From Schistocerca nitens (lineage: Eukaryota; Arthropoda; Insecta; Orthoptera; Acrididae): DNA of 64,000 bases. Position 1 is the stretch's first letter; the number at the start of each line of letters is the position of its first letter. The notes beneath the pieces are model-generated. The model searched no databases, was not told the origin of the DNA, and was given only the letters and a program-made list of their open reading frames with translations. The stretch is taken from positions 346,590,650 through 346,654,649 of the forward strand of contig NC_064619.1 of NCBI RefSeq assembly GCF_023898315.1, in the 5' to 3' direction. This document shows, in pieces, positions 11,518 to 23,196 of the stretch. Made by a program: the position numbers and the translations under genes.

Positions 11518-14500
11518 ATATATGAAAAAAATGTTGAACTGCGACCCAAGCTTACACAACTCTCAGCTTGAAGATCACTCTAACTAAACCTACACTACAG
11601 ACTTAATATGTAAAGTGATGTGAACATTCCTGACATAAGCGCACATATACAATCTGACATCTCACATATCAAAGGAAGAAACTCAGCAGAAACAGCAAAC
11701 AAGTATAGCACAGTTATAGGTGCAAGGTATACAAAGCAACGCAAATGTGGTAGCTTACGTAATAGCTCAGGAGTCTCTTTTCATAGAAGATATTAGACAA
11801 CACAGACGCAAACATACAAAACTGTAATTGAGGAAGGACAGAACAAAGCTAGGAAGATACCGATTGAAATCATGGAAAAGCAACTGATGAATTCGAAAAC
11901 CTGAAAAGGAACGAACTTCCAACTCTGTGTCTTGTACGCGAGTTCTGCAGCAGATGGTCACCACGGGAGTATACGTCAGTAGGGATTATATCACATTAAT
12001 AAGGAGGATTGCATCTGTCAACTATGCAACAAGCAATGCTCCAAATAGTATTTAGTGAGGTATGAAACGAGAATCGACCACTAAGTGCATTAAGAAAGGC
12101 TGGTGAAAGTATAACTGAAATTAAAATGTACACACTGCGGTGAATAAAACTATTATTGAATGTAATAACAGAATAAAACTGCTCGACATTCAGTGAATGT
12201 TTGCAATTAGAAATACTTCCCATTGGGTCACAGCCATCTTCCTGAACCATAATGGACACACAATTATCCAGATTATCATAAAAACTGAAAGTTATAGAAC
12301 GGCATGCAGGCATTGCTATGTTGATGGCACAATTTGCAGAATATAAACTCTAGCACAAAACTTCATTTCACAGTTGACATTCCACAAGTGCAGTGGAACC
12401 TAGCAAAAAACTAAACTTCCCAGAATTCAAAATAAAAAAGGATACCATCGATACTAGTTCTCATTATACAGAACAAAACGGATTCAACCACACCACAACA
12501 AAGAAACAAAAAATTTTCAGAAACATGCTGCATGGACTGAAGAGTGCACAATAAACACAGACTGTGGCACAATAACAAATATAATCAAATTGTTGTAAAA
12601 AATAACTATCAATCATCAGAATAATGAACTGAAACTCAAAATAAAATCGCAGCTGACTCATTAACATTTAACACGACTGAAATGTAACACGACACCAACA
12701 AACCATGCAGGAAAATCCAGCAACATGCAAAACGCACAATACATGTAACCTACAACATGACATATTCCGATATTTAACTGCAGAGAAAACAACAGTAAGG
12801 GGAAATCATGAGCAAACAAGGAATACAAGTAAGAGTCAGAAGAGCTAAAACGCTACAAAAAAAGGTTAAGGATACCTAGTGCAGTCACAGATAAATTTGA
12901 TAAAATAGAAATGTAACTGGCAACCTGTAATGACTGGAAACCACTATGTTGTGGGATGGACTGCAGGGACTATAGAGTAAGATATTCAGAATACGTAATA
13001 GCACTAAAAGGAGAAAAGCAACCACCTCATTTGCTGGTCATCTCGTAACACAAGATCACCACTATAAACACATATAAACAGACTAGGAATTACCAAAACA
13101 CAGGTACCGCGGGTTTGAGCTGTTAACAATATAAGAAAAGTTCTTAATTCAGAAATAAATTTTACGGGACGAAAGGTCACCAGTGACCTAAAAACTTTTG
13201 ACAGCAGAACACGTTTCTACAGGTTAAGGGAATAGTCAAGTAGTACACCAGAAATGCTGACACACACACACTTTTCAGTGTTTTAACCCCCTTCCATAGA
13301 AATGTAGGGGTGCCAAGTGGAGACACATCGAAATTGTTAGGGTGGTATTGTGCACACAGTGCAGTGTCTTTTGGCGCTATTAAAACATGACTAGGAAGTT
13401 AATGTTCATTCATTCAGATTTATAGTTCTGTGTCTGCTCGTCAGCGTCAGGTGAAGCCTCATGCCTGTGACTTCGTGGAATTCCATTGACTCTTGTTGTC
13501 AGCTTGGCTGCCAGTTCAGCTGAACTGCTGAAGTCTTGGAGGCTGCAGCCGGTAATGTGCTGCAGCGTGAGATTATGCCCGCAAACTGCTTTAGAACGTT
13601 CTGAGTCCCGTACGTCCTAGTGCCTTTTAACTCATCAGTTACTAGATGAGTCACAAAATAATACCTTAAAATGTCATTAAGTTCGTAACACGTAACTACA
13701 GAACATACAATTCACAGCTTCACCCAATTATCTTCAACTGTGCTCTCTAAAACACCGACAACCAGTCACAACACCCAGTCTGCTGACGTGTGCGAAAAAG
13801 GAACACGTGAGAGCTCTTCGGATCTTTAAATAACTACTAAATCCAATAACAAAGAAATGCAGAATTTTACGACTCACTGAAGCAGCGATTCAACACTAAC
13901 GTTGCGTACAATTATTAAGCCCGTTCCATCCAAAAGTACTGTGACTCCCCTTCATCAATCAAAACTAAATCTTCGAGGTACCCAAACTGATGTATAGCCA
14001 GTCAATAACTTCATTTACAGCCCAGGATCATATCTTTAGCGTACCTAGTTGCTACTGCCGATCAGCAACCCATGGAAGAACTTTGCCAACACTCTGAAAT
14101 GGTTGTGCGTGTCTCACTCGTACTTGTTTACTACAACATAGGCCTTCACCTGAATATTTGTTACAACTTATTTATGTAGTGCACGTGATTCTCCTCGACC
14201 TACACCTTTCTTCAGCTTGATCTCAATAGTCTAAAACGACAAAAACGCTCTAAAACTGATGAATACCATTTGACCTGTCACACACTGTGTTTTGGTATGA
14301 ACCTGTAACCGAATTCAGTGTTCGTCTTGACCCGCGCAGCATCAGCCTTGGACTTCAGCATGCGCAGAATATCTCACAAGGGCACCCACTTGTCAAATCA
14401 AATGCCGCGCTATTGAGCTGTGGCTAATAAAACTGTGATACTGGATGGTTTTGTACTATTATTGACATTGTAATAGGAAAACTGTAAATGTTTAAATCCA

Positions 14501-15040
14501 AAGTTTCCCTTTCATCTCTTCATGGGATGTCCCAGAGCTCTTCTGCAGCTGGGTCTGCAGCTTAAGAATGCCTTTGAAATTTCTATGTTGGGTGCCTCGC
14601 TGACGTGTTTCATTTTTTGCGACAGTCAGGCTTCATGTACGCTGTCTTGATTTCCTGTTACGTCACATTTTGCGCATGAATTTCATTCATTAGCAGATAT
14701 TCAGCTCTCATCTCTTTCATGTGAAGTGCATGTCTCGATTCCATAATAAAGCATGATTCATGCCGACATTTTTATAGACGAAACTAAGTGTGACTTTGTA
14801 ATGTACTTCGTTTCATTAACTTGTGTATTATTTCTCTTGACATTATTTCTCATATTTTCCTGAGACATCTAGATATGCCGATAATGATTGTTAAAAACCA
14901 AAATATTCCAAATATTTCACAATTATTCTGGTTTTGGCAGTCAGACTTCAGTAGGGTAGTTATAAGTAGCAGTGGAGTTGAGATGCTTGAGAGTGAAGCT
15001 CTATACAAAGATAAATTTCATTAAAAATGTTAATACTCGC
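11518..15040. other. AT-rich stretch without recognised features
   Basis: About 3.5 kb in which I recognise no gene, RNA or repeat family. Open frames are 60-105 codons with no motifs. A short ACAC run occurs near 13261. The sequence may contain very old repeats that only a library search would reveal. Confidence 0.5.
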
Positions 15041-15240
15041 AATGAGTCTGACGTATATATTCTTAATAATGAAATAACTGCGTATGAGGTTAGTTGGAGA
15101 AAACATGTGGACGGAATGAGAAATGAAAGCTCACCCAAGAAAATCCCTTACGACTGTCAGAAAGTGAGGTGAAACATTCGGAAAGTTCTCCAAAGAAATA
15201 TTGGATACAACCTTTGTGAGTACCCAACAGGTATCAACCC
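15041..15240 (+). pseudogene. LINE 3'-end coding fragment
   Basis: The frame reads VSWRKHVDGM followed by a Pro-Lys-Lys / Tyr-Asp-Cys / Lys-Val-Arg series. This matches the cysteine/arginine-rich C-terminal segment seen at the end of many insect LINE ORF2 proteins (W..H..RM...R.PK...Y.P.G.R). A stop follows and the downstream NIRKVLQRNIGYN shows the family's continuation with substitutions. It is a short 5'-truncated or decayed fragment; the clade cannot be set. Confidence 0.45.
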
Positions 15241-15584
15241 ACTGAAAAAGACGACGGAAACGTATTTTAGTACTACGAACAAGTTGAACTTAAAACATGA
15301 CACGTGACTAAAAACTGTAAATCTTCTGTAGATTCTATTAAGGTTACAACGAGTGTAAAAATGCTTGCTGTTAGGTACAGATTTTTGATTGACAACGATA
15401 TAACCAAGTTTTAGTGAGCTCAAACGTGCTATAGTAGCATTGCGTCTACGTAGAGGAGTGTTAGTTCATAGATTTGACTCACTCCTCAGTCAATTCCAAC
15501 TTAATAATTTGTCTCCAGAATGAGATTTTCACACTGCAGCGGAGTGTGCGCTGATATGAAACTTCCTGGCAGATTAAAACTGTG

Positions 15585-15657
15585 TGCCCGACCGAGACTC
15601 GAACTCGGGACCTTTGCCTTTCGCGGGCAAGTGCCCTACCAACTGAGCTACCGAAGC
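15585..15657 (-). other. tRNA-like block, copy 1
   Basis: On the reverse strand: D-arm-like tagctcagttggtagagc and T-arm-like cgagttcgagtctcg are intact. The 5' seven bases (gcttcgg) do not pair with the 3' seven (tcgggca), so there is no acceptor stem. A tRNA-derived repeat, not a tRNA gene. Confidence 0.75.
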
Positions 15658-15886
15658 ACGACTCACGCCCGGTACTCACAGCCTTACTTCTGGCAGTACC
15701 TCGCCTCCTACCTTCCAAACTTTACAGAAGCTCTCCTGCGAACCTTGCAGAACTATCACTCCTGAAAGAAAGGATATTGCGGAGACATGGCTTAGCCACA
15801 GCCTGGGGGATGTTTCCAGAATGAGATTTTCACTCTGCAGCGGAGTGTGCGCTGATATGAAACTTCCAGGCAGATTAAAACTGTGT

Positions 15887-15957
15887 GCCCGAACGAGACT
15901 CGAACTCGGGACCTTTGCCTTTCGCGGGCAAGTGCTCTATCAACTGAGCTACAGAAG
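15887..15957 (-). other. tRNA-like block, copy 2
   Basis: Same block as copy 1, with tgatagagc in the D arm and the 5' end altered (gcttctg). It ends at the inversion point of the cluster. Confidence 0.7.
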
Positions 15958-15992
15958 CAGAAGTAAAGCTGTGAGTACCAGGCGTGAGTCGT

Positions 15993-16066
15993 GCTTCGGT
16001 AGCTCAGTTGGTAGAGCACTTGCCCGCGAAAGGCAAAGGTCCCGAGTTCGAGTCTCGGTCGGGCAC
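15993..16066 (+). other. tRNA-like block, copy 3
   Basis: First forward copy. The anticodon-loop position would read cga, but base 33 is G instead of the invariant T and the acceptor stem does not pair, so a working tRNA is unlikely. Confidence 0.75.
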
Positions 16067-16293
16067 ACAGTTTTAATCTGCCAGGAAGTTTCATATCAGC
16101 GCACACTCCGCTGCAGAGTGAAAATCTCTTTCTGGAAACATCCCCCAGGCTGTGGCTAAGCCATGTCTCCGCAATATCCTTACTTTTAGGAGTGCTAGTT
16201 CTGCAAGGTTCGCAGGAGAGCTTCTGTAAAGTTTGGAAGGTAGGAGGCGAGGTAATGGCAGAAGTAAAGCTGTGAGTACCGGGCGTGAGTCGT

Positions 16294-16367
16294 GCTTCGG
16301 TAGCTCAGTTGGTAGAGCACTTGCCGGCGAAAGGCAAAGGTCCCGAGTTCGAGTCTCGTTCGGGCAC
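16294..16367 (+). other. tRNA-like block, copy 4
   Basis: Forward copy 301 bp after copy 3; it reads ccggcgaa where copy 3 has cccgcgaa. Confidence 0.75.
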
Positions 16368-16594
16368 ATAGTTTTAATCTGCCAGGAAGTTTCATATCAG
16401 CGCACACTCCGCTGCAGAGTGAAAATCTCATTCTGGAAACATCCCCCAGGCTGTGGCTAAGCCATGTCTCCGCAATATCCTTTCTTTCAGGAGTGCTAGT
16501 TCTGCAAGGTTCGCAGGAGAGCTTCTGTAAAGTTTGGAAGGTAGGAGGCGAGGTACTGGCAGAAGTAAAGCTGTGAGTACCGGGCGTGAGTCGT

Positions 16595-16668
16595 GCTTCG
16601 GTAGCTCAGTTGGTAGAGCACTTGCACGCGAAAGGCAAAGGTCCCGAGTTCGAGTCTCGGTCGGGCAC
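16595..16668 (+). other. tRNA-like block, copy 5
   Basis: Forward copy, last in the cluster; reads cacgcgaa in the anticodon arm. The unit is cut off 25 bp later at the outer direct repeat. Confidence 0.75.
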
Positions 16669-16703
16669 ACAGTTTTAATCTGCCAGGAAGTTTTAATAAT
16701 TTG

Positions 16704-18249
16704 AGTTCAGCAGTATGAATACGGTAAATAATTTCGATAAATCTTTGTACTATATGGTCTTCTGCTAGAAGCGTCTGGAAGTGTTTACATTTAACTACGT
16801 AAAAGTCGTCCTTAGTACACAAAGGCAATGTCTGATGCAGTGTTAAATTTTCCGCTTTTCACAAGTAATTGCTTCATCGTATGGTAATCGCTATAGAATT
16901 ATGTCCAAAAGAGTAAGCTACTTTGTCTCAAATAGATATTTAGCCTGTCGCTTTCAGTCATACCACTCGAATTATCACTACCGGCAAGGCCTGTCATTTT
17001 GATATACTAAGTTGCGTCATAATTCGATGAAATTATTACTTTGTGTGAGAGATAAAATTTAGTGATATTTAGTGCATATTACACTATCTGCAGCACTGAA
17101 ACCTTTCATGGCTGAGAATAACAGAAGGTAATGAGCTGTTCTTTTTGTTCCGCAACGTAAGGATTCACGAACTACCTCCAGAACAAATTTTCATTTCTTA
17201 ATATTATTCAATAGTAAACAATTATTCTTGTTATATCATCTGAGGTGATCTCAGAACCCTTTTAAACACTAAGATGAAGTGCCACTCGTTCTAAAATGCA
17301 AACTGTACAAATAACTGTGGAATGTAAGAGCTATTAGTGGTGTTCCGCTACGCTATCGCTAGTAATAGTCTTGCGCTGCCTTCAAAACAATGAAAATTTG
17401 GTATACGCTGGCAAGCAGAAATAAGGGTCATATTGTGTTCACCATGGCGCAAGTGAAACAACAAAGCCAACCAAAGCGGAAATTTGACGATCTTTCAGCA
17501 TTAAACAGGCAAGTAAGTCTATAAGTAAGTTTATGATAGTGTGTAAGCGGTAAATATCTCGAGAAGCGCGAACACTTGTAATCATTACTTTGCAAGTTAA
17601 CACAACAACTCGTAACGCTGACAATTGGTCCACTTAAAGTACAGTAGCAATTGAGAAAATCCTCAAGTAGTATGTATCGGATAGAAGCTGGATAATGGTA
17701 TTTTTTCTAGCACAGCAGATTCATGCAGGGACATTTCTAACTGCGGTATGTCGGTCGGAGCTGCACCAACGTCTCTACGTATTGCTTCATGTCGCAGTTA
17801 CCAGAAGCTGTGATTGCCACCTTCCTTCTTCACGTTGGGGCTGATTCGGATGCGTGCCGAATTTGAAACTAACTGTCCTTGAAATGAAGATTTCTGCTCC
17901 ACTTTCCTTGCAATCGGAGAGAGCGAAATTGCAGTTCGGAGATTTTTCCATCGCTTGCAAGAATATAACGAATTTATTTCCGTCGAGATGGCAGGCAGAG
18001 AGAAGGAGGTTAGAAACGAAGACGCCACATTTTGCGAAGTAAATGGCCTCTCTCGTTGGAGATGGGTGCACTGCTGTAAAAGAATCGGATACTGCGTTTC
18101 GTATTAGAGTTATCGTTATTGTAAGTATTCTGAAATAATGTTCTTACCTCGCGATGTTCCTTCTGCGATATTAAAAAAAAGTGAATGTGTGTCTCCTGCC
18201 CTCTGTTGTTCTCCTAAACAAACTTTCTTTGTTTATTATTTGCCGGACT
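16704..18249. other. Unassigned sequence
   Basis: No recognised gene or repeat. Overlapping frames of 62-94 codons at 17787-18071 occur on both strands and carry no motif that I know. Confidence 0.4.
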
Positions 18250-18890
18250 TCTGTTTGATGGTTTGGTTTGTCCACTTTATCCCTTACAGGCTTCCCAAGT
18301 GCCATATCTCAACTGCTCCAAGATATTTCATATCATTTATGCTATTGTCTTTGTTTTAGAGCCATACTGTGATACTCTCCAAGTGCAGCATCTGACCGCT
18401 CTTTTCTCACCTCAGTTTTTATGTGATTCGAAGAAACCATTTTTCTTTTATTCGTGAACGTTGATTTTGTTTCTCTAATTCGTCGTTTTCTTTGCTTCTT
18501 CCGTCTTCAGCTAACTTACTTCCTAAATATGTGTATGATCTTGTTTATTTTGTTTTATTTATTCTAATTTCCATGTTTATATTTCTCCCGGTTCTTCGGA
18601 GCACATGAAGTATTTCTGTTCCACTTGATTCAGTTTCAGTTCTCTATGTGTCCATCAGTACAGTATCCGTAACTTCTAAATCTATTTGGATATTTGGTTC
18701 ATTTGGAGCTAGGTATTTCACTTGCAAAGCTCGTTTATTGGATGTTCAATGTAGATATCGAATAGGGTTGGGGGACAGATTACAATCTTTTATAGTGCCT
18801 TTAAAAATTCTTGCTTCTTTTTGTGCATGTATTATCTTTACTATCTTTGTTTGTTCTTTGTATAGTTTAACTATTCTTCAGTGTGTGTAG
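18250..18890 (-). pseudogene. LINE reverse-transcriptase remnant, reverse strand
   Basis: On the reverse strand, near 18780-18740, the sequence reads CNLSPTLF-like (the RQGC.LSPLLF block after the RT palm). Further along (about 18520-18470) it reads YLGSKLAEDGRSKEN, the post-RT segment also seen as YVGSKITSDGRSKED in the LINE at 28805-28855. Frameshifts and stops are numerous. The similarity to the other LINE copies in this window supports a non-LTR origin. It is an old copy, more diverged than those at 28, 41 and 57 kb. Confidence 0.6.
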
Positions 18891-18977
18891 AGGAAATGAT
18901 ATTACTGTGGTGGACCTTAAATAGACTAGCCTAGGGTGGGCAGCAGCGCTTGTAATATTTATTACAAATCTTATCAT

Positions 18978-19340
18978 CGTGATCGCAAAAAATGTAATTA
19001 CAATTTGATGATTACCTGTTTCAGTTGCTTAGCAACCATCCACACTTGTATAGAAATACACAGAAAAATGACATTTCAGTTAATTAAAATGATAACAATA
19101 GTTAAAAATCACACATTTTTATAAATGTATTGTAACATAGAAACCAACCATGCTTAAACTAGGTTTTTTAATACTTTTTATGTTTTAATACTTTTATAAT
19201 TCTTTTTAAAAATACTGGTAGGTTTTCACATTAACCGGAAGGCAATTTTTCAGTTTATTTCTATAGATTTGAGGATGACTGCTAGTCAACCAGAAGCGAT
19301 AATCAAGCTGTTATTACATTTCTTTTGCGATCTAGATCAT
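18978..19340. mobile_element. Foldback/MITE-like element with ~65 bp imperfect inverted ends
   Basis: The left end (gatcgcaaaaaatgtaatta, then ttgatgatta and cagttgcttagcaaccatcc) is mirrored at 19271-19340 (gaggatgactgctagtcaacc, then ataatcaagc and ttacatttcttttgcgatc). The interior of about 230 bp has no coding potential. A non-autonomous element is the simplest reading; no clear target duplication was found. Confidence 0.65.
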
Positions 19341-19869
19341 TAAAATTTATTAGAAATGATGTAAATATCTGTGAACTGTGTATCCCTCACCAAAAAAGAA
19401 AAGAAAAAAATACAAACTTGTTGAATTGGCTATAGGTGGAGACTGTCTGCATTGCTATGAACAAAAACAGATGAAGATGTCAACCATCAATCCGGTTGTC
19501 TTACTGCAATGTTGAAACCAATGTACCCAAAGAAAAAGTAAAGAGCTTTTGACAGTTGATGTTGTAGAGAAGAAGAGTCCCACGGTTTTAAAGCATTTTC
19601 AATTTCCTTAAATGTCTTACGCCAATAACATATGAGTATTAGCTTCATGGGGCGAAACGATTGTTAGTAAAAGTCGTGACGACTTATGTTTTACACTAAC
19701 CTAACATGTAAGAGACAATGCGGAATTAATGTAAAACTGGGATCAGATCGGAGGTTTATTTCGACAGCCATGGTGCCTTACCAGGCGTAGCCCAATAGTA
19801 AGGGTTTTGGGCTAGCATTCCTTACTTAAACAATAATAGGCTCGAACTCGACATTATTCATATAGTCTA
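19341..19869. other. Unassigned sequence
   Basis: Nothing recognised. Confidence 0.4.
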
Positions 19870-20900
19870 CACAAATCAACCGGTGTAACCGCCAGAATGA
19901 TTTATGCAAGCATGCAAACGTGCTTTCATTGTGTCTTATGGGTGCTGGCTGTCAGTGTGTGGGAATCTCATCCATGTCTGCTGCACTTGGTCGGTCGACA
20001 CTAGGACGGTTTTGCTGTTGCTGGATGACACTGAAGTTGTCGTCCGATGATGTAGCGTATGTGCTCGCTTGGAGATAGACCTTGTGATCGAGCAGGCCAA
20101 GGCAACATTTCGACATTCTCAGAGCGTTTTGGGTTACAACAGCGGAGTGTGGGCGAGCGTTATGCTGTTGGAAAACACCCCCTTAAATGATGTTCATGAA
20201 TGGCAGCACAACAGGTCAAATCACCAGAGTTACGTAGAAATTTGCAGTCAGTGTGGATGGAATAACCGCGGGAGTGCTCATGCCGTGACACGAAGTCGCA
20301 CCCAGAGCATAACTGCAGGTGAAAGTCCAGTGTATCTAGCAAGCATGCAGGCTGACTGCAGGCGCTTAGATGGCCTCCTAACAACACACGACCACCACTG
20401 GCACCGAGGTAGAACCGGCTCACATCAGAAAGCACAACATACCCCTACGCAGGCTTCCAATGTGCTCTCGACTGACACGTCTGAAGTCGCAACTGGTGAT
20501 GGGTTTGGGTTAGTGGAATGCACGCTATACGGCCTCTGACTCGTTGTCCTTGAAATAACCGCTTCGTATTAGTTTGTTGTATCACTTCGGTACCAACAGC
20601 TGCGGATGTCGTTTAATACGACGGAACTGCAGCCTGAACACGATAGTCTTCCCTCTCAGTTGTGTAACGTAGTCGTCCGGATCCCTGTCTTCTTGCGAAA
20701 TTACATTCTTTTGATCACCGCTGGCAGCAATCATGTACAGTTGCTACATTCCTGTCAAGTCCTTGTGCAGTATCGCTGCAGGAACAAACTGCTTCTCGAG
20801 CCCTATTACATCATCTCATTCAAACTCAGTGATACGTTGATAATGACGTCTTTTTCGCCTTAAAGGAATTCTCGACTACCATCAACTCCTCACGTCCAAT
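19870..20900 (-). pseudogene. Tc1-like transposase remnant, reverse strand
   Basis: Read on the reverse strand, the fragment near 20420 gives SDVSRFYLGASGGRVLLGG, which aligns with SDESRFCLGANDGRMRVW of the intact transposase at 25177-26199. Further along (about 20170-20100) comes QHNARPHSAVVTQNALR, matching QDNARPHVSRATQRALE, where the second catalytic Asp is now His. The C-terminus at about 19900 parallels HARLHACI..GGYT with changes. Stops and frameshifts are common in the N-terminal half (20540-20900). It is an old relative of the 25 kb element. Confidence 0.7.
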
Positions 20901-22274
20901 CTGAAAGGTAAGTAAGAGGGTGTATTTCATACAAACGTCATCTACATCAGCATAGTGGCACTACTAGTGCCACTCTTATGCGACCGGTGTGAAGTCTGAA
21001 CAGACATCTTTCACATGTAAAACCTAGCTTTCCCAGTTTCGTTTACGTCTCACAACACCTTCATGGTGTTGCGATATTTTTCCGTCAGTGCGTGCTGTAA
21101 GGTGGGACGTCATTTTGATAATATTTGTAAGTTATCGATGTGCACGTCAGAGAGAGAGCAAGTTATGCTGATGTCAAACAGTGTTTCGTCTTGGTGTGGC
21201 ACACTCTTTGCCTCTGCGCAGGCTGATACATTCTTAATTGAAATGTGGTAGGTGATGGGCACGCTCAGTAGTGCTATATTATCTTGTGATTGCATCTATT
21301 CGATGAAGCAAAATTTATTGCAAAGGACAGCAAGAAAGAATATGACGTATATACTGGAAAGCGAAAAGAATATAAATTTTGAATAATGTTGTTATTATTG
21401 AAGAGAAAAAGCTTGAGGTAAGAATGGAGCACTGGATAGCTAATTTGTTACAACAATTATTGTCAGCTAGTTAACTTGCTCATAGCTCAGAGAAAGACGA
21501 CCACTCTTCCGTGAGTCATGCATTAAGATATCAACTGAGTAAGCTGTTTGGTTTTTATAGAAATTCTCTCTTAATATTGTACACTCTTCAAATCATTATT
21601 CACTTTTTTGAACATAGTGTTGCTGAGACCAATGTTATATGTGAAGATCGCGTGAAATTTTACTTTTTTTTTTCTTCATTCTAAAATCGTTGTCATTTCA
21701 TAGAAATAGTTACTCTCCCCATCCACCGTTTGAAGAAGGTTTATCATTACATTTTACCATATGTTATGCCACAGTTTGAATACTTTTTGGAAATTTTATT
21801 TAAAAATAGAAATCTAGCTTAGCCACTGTCCGCTTGCTGTTTGATGTTGTGCTTTTGAGAAATCCGCAACAATATTGTCAAGACGCGAGGTGAGTGGAAA
21901 TTTTGATTAGGGTCAGATAATTGTTTTACTTGAGTTGTGCATTTAATATACAGACAAGCTGTATTTAAATCATTTCCAGTTCAGTTCAAATTAGGTTCTG
22001 TTTAGTCAAAGACTGAGATACGAGTTTAAGTTGTATAACAGTTTGTGGTTGCATATTTTTGATAATACGTAGATTGTTTTATAGAGTGGAAGGTAAAGTT
22101 GGGATAAATTTCTTACAGAAACATATAGTAGGAAGTTTACAATGCTACGTAGATTAACTTATTTCAGTTATTATTTTGCTTGTCAGCAAAATTATATCCA
22201 TAGTAAGCAAACGATGCTGGTACTGACATTTTTCTATCGTTCTCTACAACTTACAAGTCATCTTTTCACCGTGT
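20901..22274. other. Unassigned sequence
   Basis: No recognised feature in about 1.4 kb of AT-rich sequence. Confidence 0.4.
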
Positions 22275-22490
22275 ACAGTGAGAAGACGCTGGACCCCCTT
22301 ATTCGGGACGACGGTGGCCCAAATCCCCGTTCGGGCATCCAGATTTATATTTTTCTCAATTTCTTAAGGCAAATTCAGGAGGGCTTCTTTGTAATGTTAA
22401 GGCCGACGCCGTTCCTCAATCTGAGCTTGTTTCTGTTTCTAATGGCATTGTCGTCGACGTAGCTTAAAAACCCTAATCCCACTTTTCCTT
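22275..22490 (+). mobile_element. Decayed tRNA-derived SINE (family C)
   Basis: A B-box-like segment ggcccaaatccccgt is followed by catccagattt, a caggaggg core, and the tail motif attgtcgtcgacgtagctt. The order of these words matches a SINE family widespread in orthopteroid insects (consensus words: caaatccccgtccggccatcc and gttgtcgacgggacg), recalled from memory. No flanking duplication is clear, which is consistent with age. Confidence 0.6.
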
Positions 22491-22948
22491 TTCGGTATAT
22501 AATGGTTGCCCTACGAGTAATTATACGATATGGATTGCCATGTAGAGAGTAGTAACTGCGATGTAAGTACCACCTTAATCGTAGGGACGGGCAGCTGAAT
22601 AACTCGGGAGCTGGGATAGACTCTTTTCTTGAAGCCTAGGGAAACGGAAGCATTTGCTCGTAATTCAATCACAGTGTTATTTCCAGGTCAGGTTTCACCA
22701 CGTGGAATATTTGTAATGTTTCCCATGATGTCATGGGAAGTTTTCGGAAAGTCAGCGGTCAAAATACGTTCACTGTTAACATTGTAGCCTTTTCAAATCA
22801 TGATTCACTTTGTTAACTATAGACATTGAGCCAATGTGAAATGAACCAAGACTTATGCAACTTCAGCTCTGGTTGTCATCGCTTTTTGTCATAAGTTCTA
22901 TTGGTTTGGTGCGGACAGCCAGTGTTAACTAGCCTGTGCCCATTTCTT
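22491..22948. other. Unassigned sequence
   Basis: Nothing recognised. Confidence 0.4.
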
Positions 22949-22963
22949 CAGTTGCGAGTAGAA

Positions 22964-23181
22964 AAAAAAAATGGTTCAAATGGCTCTGAGCACTATGGGA
23001 CTCAACTGCTGTGGTCATAAGTCCCCTAGAACTTATAACTACTTAAACCTAACTAACCTAAGGACAGCACACAACACCCAGCCATCACGAGGCACAGAAA
23101 ATCCCTGACCCCGCCGGGAATCGAACCCGGGAACCCGGGCGTGGGAAGCGAGAACGCTACCGCACGACCACGAGATGCGGG
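22964..23181 (-). mobile_element. Chimeric SINE: alternative tRNA head and core joined to family A tail
   Basis: Reverse-strand insertion with the 15 bp duplication cagttgcgagtagaa (22949-22963 and 23182-23196). The tail and body (ggttcaaatggctctgagcac on the plus strand, ctaactaacctaagga) are family A. The head and core carry cgggttcgattcccgg and gattttctctgcc, which resemble the family B SINEs at 43963 and 57973. A poly(A) stretch marks the 3' end at 22964. Confidence 0.92.
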
Positions 23182-23196
23182 CAGTTGCGAGTAGAA

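Larger units (their letters stand above)
15512..16692. repeat. Five-copy cluster of a 301 bp tRNA-like repeat, two reverse and three forward
   Basis: Two units in reverse orientation (starting at 15515 and 15816) meet three forward units near 15958. The period is 301 bp within both arms (for example gtgcttcgg at 15991, 16292, 16593). Each unit carries a tRNA-like block plus the signatures tctgccaggaagttt and ctgtggctaagccatg. The whole cluster is bracketed by the direct repeat ttaataatttg (15501-15511 and 16693-16703), as if the block had been inserted once. The last unit stops at ggaagtt. Open frames across it are by-products of the repeat. Confidence 0.93.

Noticed and set aside
15585..16668. 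Five tRNA genes
   Set aside because: D and T arms are intact but the acceptor stem does not pair and the base before the anticodon is G rather than T; copies are part of a 301 bp repeat.
15479..16828. Cluster of frames of 75-112 codons on both strands
   Set aside because: All are translations of the 301 bp tRNA-like repeat.
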